From assembly GCA_937926845.1 (NCBI GenBank), contig CALBBS010000178.1:1-7341 (forward strand): DNA of 7,341 nucleotides, read 5' to 3'. Source of the DNA: an uncultured Atopobium sp. (GTDB lineage Bacteria; Actinomycetota; Coriobacteriia; Coriobacteriales; Atopobiaceae). Below the pieces are notes generated by a model. The model did no database searches. It was not told where the DNA came from and worked only from the letters and a program-made list of their open reading frames with translations. The stretch's first letter is position 1. Each line of letters starts with the position of its first letter. The position numbers and the translations under genes are program-made. Below are positions 5,941 through 7,341 of the stretch, in pieces.

Positions 5941-7341
5941 AGAGATTACCTGGAACAACCTACAGATTCCTGTTGTTGGAAGTTTTGATGTAGTTATAAT
6001 TGGCGGCGGCGTTTCTGGATCTGCCTGTGGAATTCGTTGCGTAAGTGAGGGTCTCTCTACACTTATTGTGGACAAGTCAAATCTGCTTGGAGGCTCTGCT
6101 ACACGAGCGCTTGTATGCCCGATGATGCCGTCATATGTCCGCCATTTGCCAGTTCTTTCTGCCATCGAGCAGCAGCTCTTGGCTTCAGGTGACGCTACGC
6201 GTGACGATTACACTACCATGATCTGGTTTGCTCCTGAGCGTTTGGGAGAAGTGTATGAGCAGCTCTACACCACTAAAGGTGGACAAATCCTCTATGACAC
6301 GTCTCTTGTAGCTGCGGTTCTATCTGATGCTGATGACGAGAAAACCATCACGCACGTTATTCTCGCCTCAACAGAAGGTTTGATTGCAGTAGCTGCTCAA
6401 ACGTGGATCGACGCATCGGGTGATGCAGTTTTGTCTAGAGCCGCTGGTGTACCAGTTGCAGCTGGTGATGAGGATGGTATCAATCAGGTTTGCAGTCTGC
6501 GTTTTACCATGGGTGGCATTGATGTGGAGCGCTATAGAGACTATGTACTCTCACTTGATGATCACTTCTCGCCATTGGTTGAGGGATATTTCTTCGAGTC
6601 CGCAATGGTTGCGGGTAAGAATTTTAAGTTGGAGCCAAAGTTTCGTGAGGGAATTGAAGCAGGCTTTCTTGAAGAGGAGGACTTGCGCTATTACCAGATC
6701 TTCTCGCTTCCTGGAAAGCCTGGTTGCATGGCGCTGAATTGTCCGCACATTGCAAGCATGCGCAAAAACACCTCTGGAGCTGCGCGTTCTAACGCAACAG
6801 TTGAGGCACATGCTCGTATTCGTCGCCTTGTTACGTTCTTGCAGCGCATGATGCCTGGATTTGAGCAAAGCTACCTTATGGAGCAGGCTTCATTGTTAGG
6901 TGTTCGTGAGAGCTGGCGTGTTGAAGGTCAGACAATGCTTACCGAGGAAGATTACGTCAACCAGGCTCGATTTGACGACGGTCTTGTTCGCGGCGATTGG
7001 TACATTGACGTTCACTCCAATAAGAGCGGACTCTTTCACAAAAACACCTACGAGCAGGGTGACTATTACGAGATTCCATTCCGGTCGATGGTCACCAAAC
7101 ACATCAACAACCTGGGTGTTATTGGTCGATGCATCTCTACGACGTTTTTGATGCAGGCAAGCGTTCGCATTATCCCAACGGTCACTGATATGGGAGACGC
7201 TATGGGTACGGCATGTGCTCTGGCAAAACAGACGTCAACACCACTCGCTCAGCTAGATGGCGTGGCGGTCCGTGCTGAAGTTGAACAAATGAATGAAGAA
7301 GTGAAATCAGCAGCCAAATCAATAGAAGACAAAGTTGAGAA
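5930..7341 (+). CDS. FAD-dependent oxidoreductase, FAD_oxidored (PF12831-like) family, 3' end missing
   Basis: The frame is open from ATG 5930 to the window edge, giving 470 complete codons and no stop. The N-terminus carries a Rossmann dinucleotide-binding fold: DVVIIGGGVSGSA (20-32), acidic Asp48 ending the second strand, then LLGGSAT (52-58). A second FAD-contacting segment reads WIDASGDAVLSRAAGVPV. C-terminal family landmarks include ESWRVEG (about 327-333), YEIPFRSMV (about 380-388) and LGVIGRCIS followed by the SVRIIPTVTDMGDAMGTA helix (about 396-428). These match the FAD_oxidored group of cytosolic flavoenzymes, whose substrates are mostly unknown. There is no visible Fe-S cysteine cluster in this portion. 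Because the last landmark has passed and a polar helical tail follows, the true stop is probably close beyond the window. It is co-translated with the metallopeptidase-like gene and likely oxidises or reduces the pathway substrate or product. Confidence 0.88.
   Translation, partial: MNHKEITWNNLQIPVVGSFDVVIIGGGVSGSACGIRCVSEGLSTLIVDKSNLLGGSATRALVCPMMPSYVRHLPVLSAIEQQLLASGDATRDDYTTMIWFAPERLGEVYEQLYTTKGGQILYDTSLVAAVLSDADDEKTITHVILASTEGLIAVAAQTWIDASGDAVLSRAAGVPVAAGDEDGINQVCSLRFTMGGIDVERYRDYVLSLDDHFSPLVEGYFFESAMVAGKNFKLEPKFREGIEAGFLEEEDLRYYQIFSLPGKPGCMALNCPHIASMRKNTSGAARSNATVEAHARIRRLVTFLQRMMPGFEQSYLMEQASLLGVRESWRVEGQTMLTEEDYVNQARFDDGLVRGDWYIDVHSNKSGLFHKNTYEQGDYYEIPFRSMVTKHINNLGVIGRCISTTFLMQASVRIIPTVTDMGDAMGTACALAKQTSTPLAQLDGVAVRAEVEQMNEEVKSAAKSIEDKVE

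Noticed and set aside
1..7341. CRISPR array, insertion sequence or phage element
   Set aside because: No regularly spaced long repeats, transposase motifs, terminal inverted repeats or integrase genes were seen.

Overview
This window is a piece of a bacterial chromosome carrying what looks like one catabolic gene cluster, with all genes on the + strand. Base composition is intermediate, start sites have strong AGGAGG-type ribosome binding sites, and gene spacing is tight. The combination of an orphan ROK-type regulator, a permease, a HyuA-like protein and an FAD oxidoreductase suggests a host-associated Coriobacteriia-type actinobacterium (Atopobium/Lancefieldella/Olsenella group) or another anaerobe. 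That assignment is a low-to-moderate confidence inference from sequence style and was not confirmed by any search.

Layout. Positions 1-302 hold the C-terminal end of a Cof-type HAD phosphatase that begins before the window. Positions 303-448 are noncoding and contain a plausible promoter (about 324-351) and a perfect 10+3+10 palindrome (391-413) just upstream of the next gene. Positions 449-1510 encode a divergent ROK/NagC-type repressor with an intact helix-turn-helix but a sensor domain lacking the ROK kinase signatures. Positions 1511-1753 (243 bases) contain no credible gene but several short inverted and direct repeats, many of them mutually exclusive, which looks like a regulatory leader or operator region. 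Positions 1754-3055 encode a polytopic permease of the ion-transporter type. A strong rho-independent terminator (3067-3113) follows it. Positions 3151-5298 encode a HyuA-type hydantoinase/oxoprolinase-family protein with a GTG start. Positions 5305-5940 encode a small HEXXH zinc-metallopeptidase-like protein, only 6 bases downstream of hyuA. Positions 5930-7341 encode an FAD-dependent oxidoreductase of the FAD_oxidored (PF12831-like) type. It overlaps the metalloprotein gene by 11 bases and runs off the right edge near its C-terminus.

How the genes may work together (inference). The ROK-like protein probably senses a small metabolite and controls itself and/or the cluster. The permease would import a small, probably anionic or polar compound. 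The HyuA-like ATPase would activate or open a cyclic amide or similar ring. The FAD enzyme would oxidise or reduce the substrate or product. The small HEXXH protein is the odd member: it is translationally coupled to both enzymes, but zincins are not a standard part of hydantoinase, oxoprolinase or acetone-carboxylase systems. No HyuB partner is visible in the window. The transporter-HyuA-zincin-flavoprotein set is the best candidate here for an undescribed pathway.
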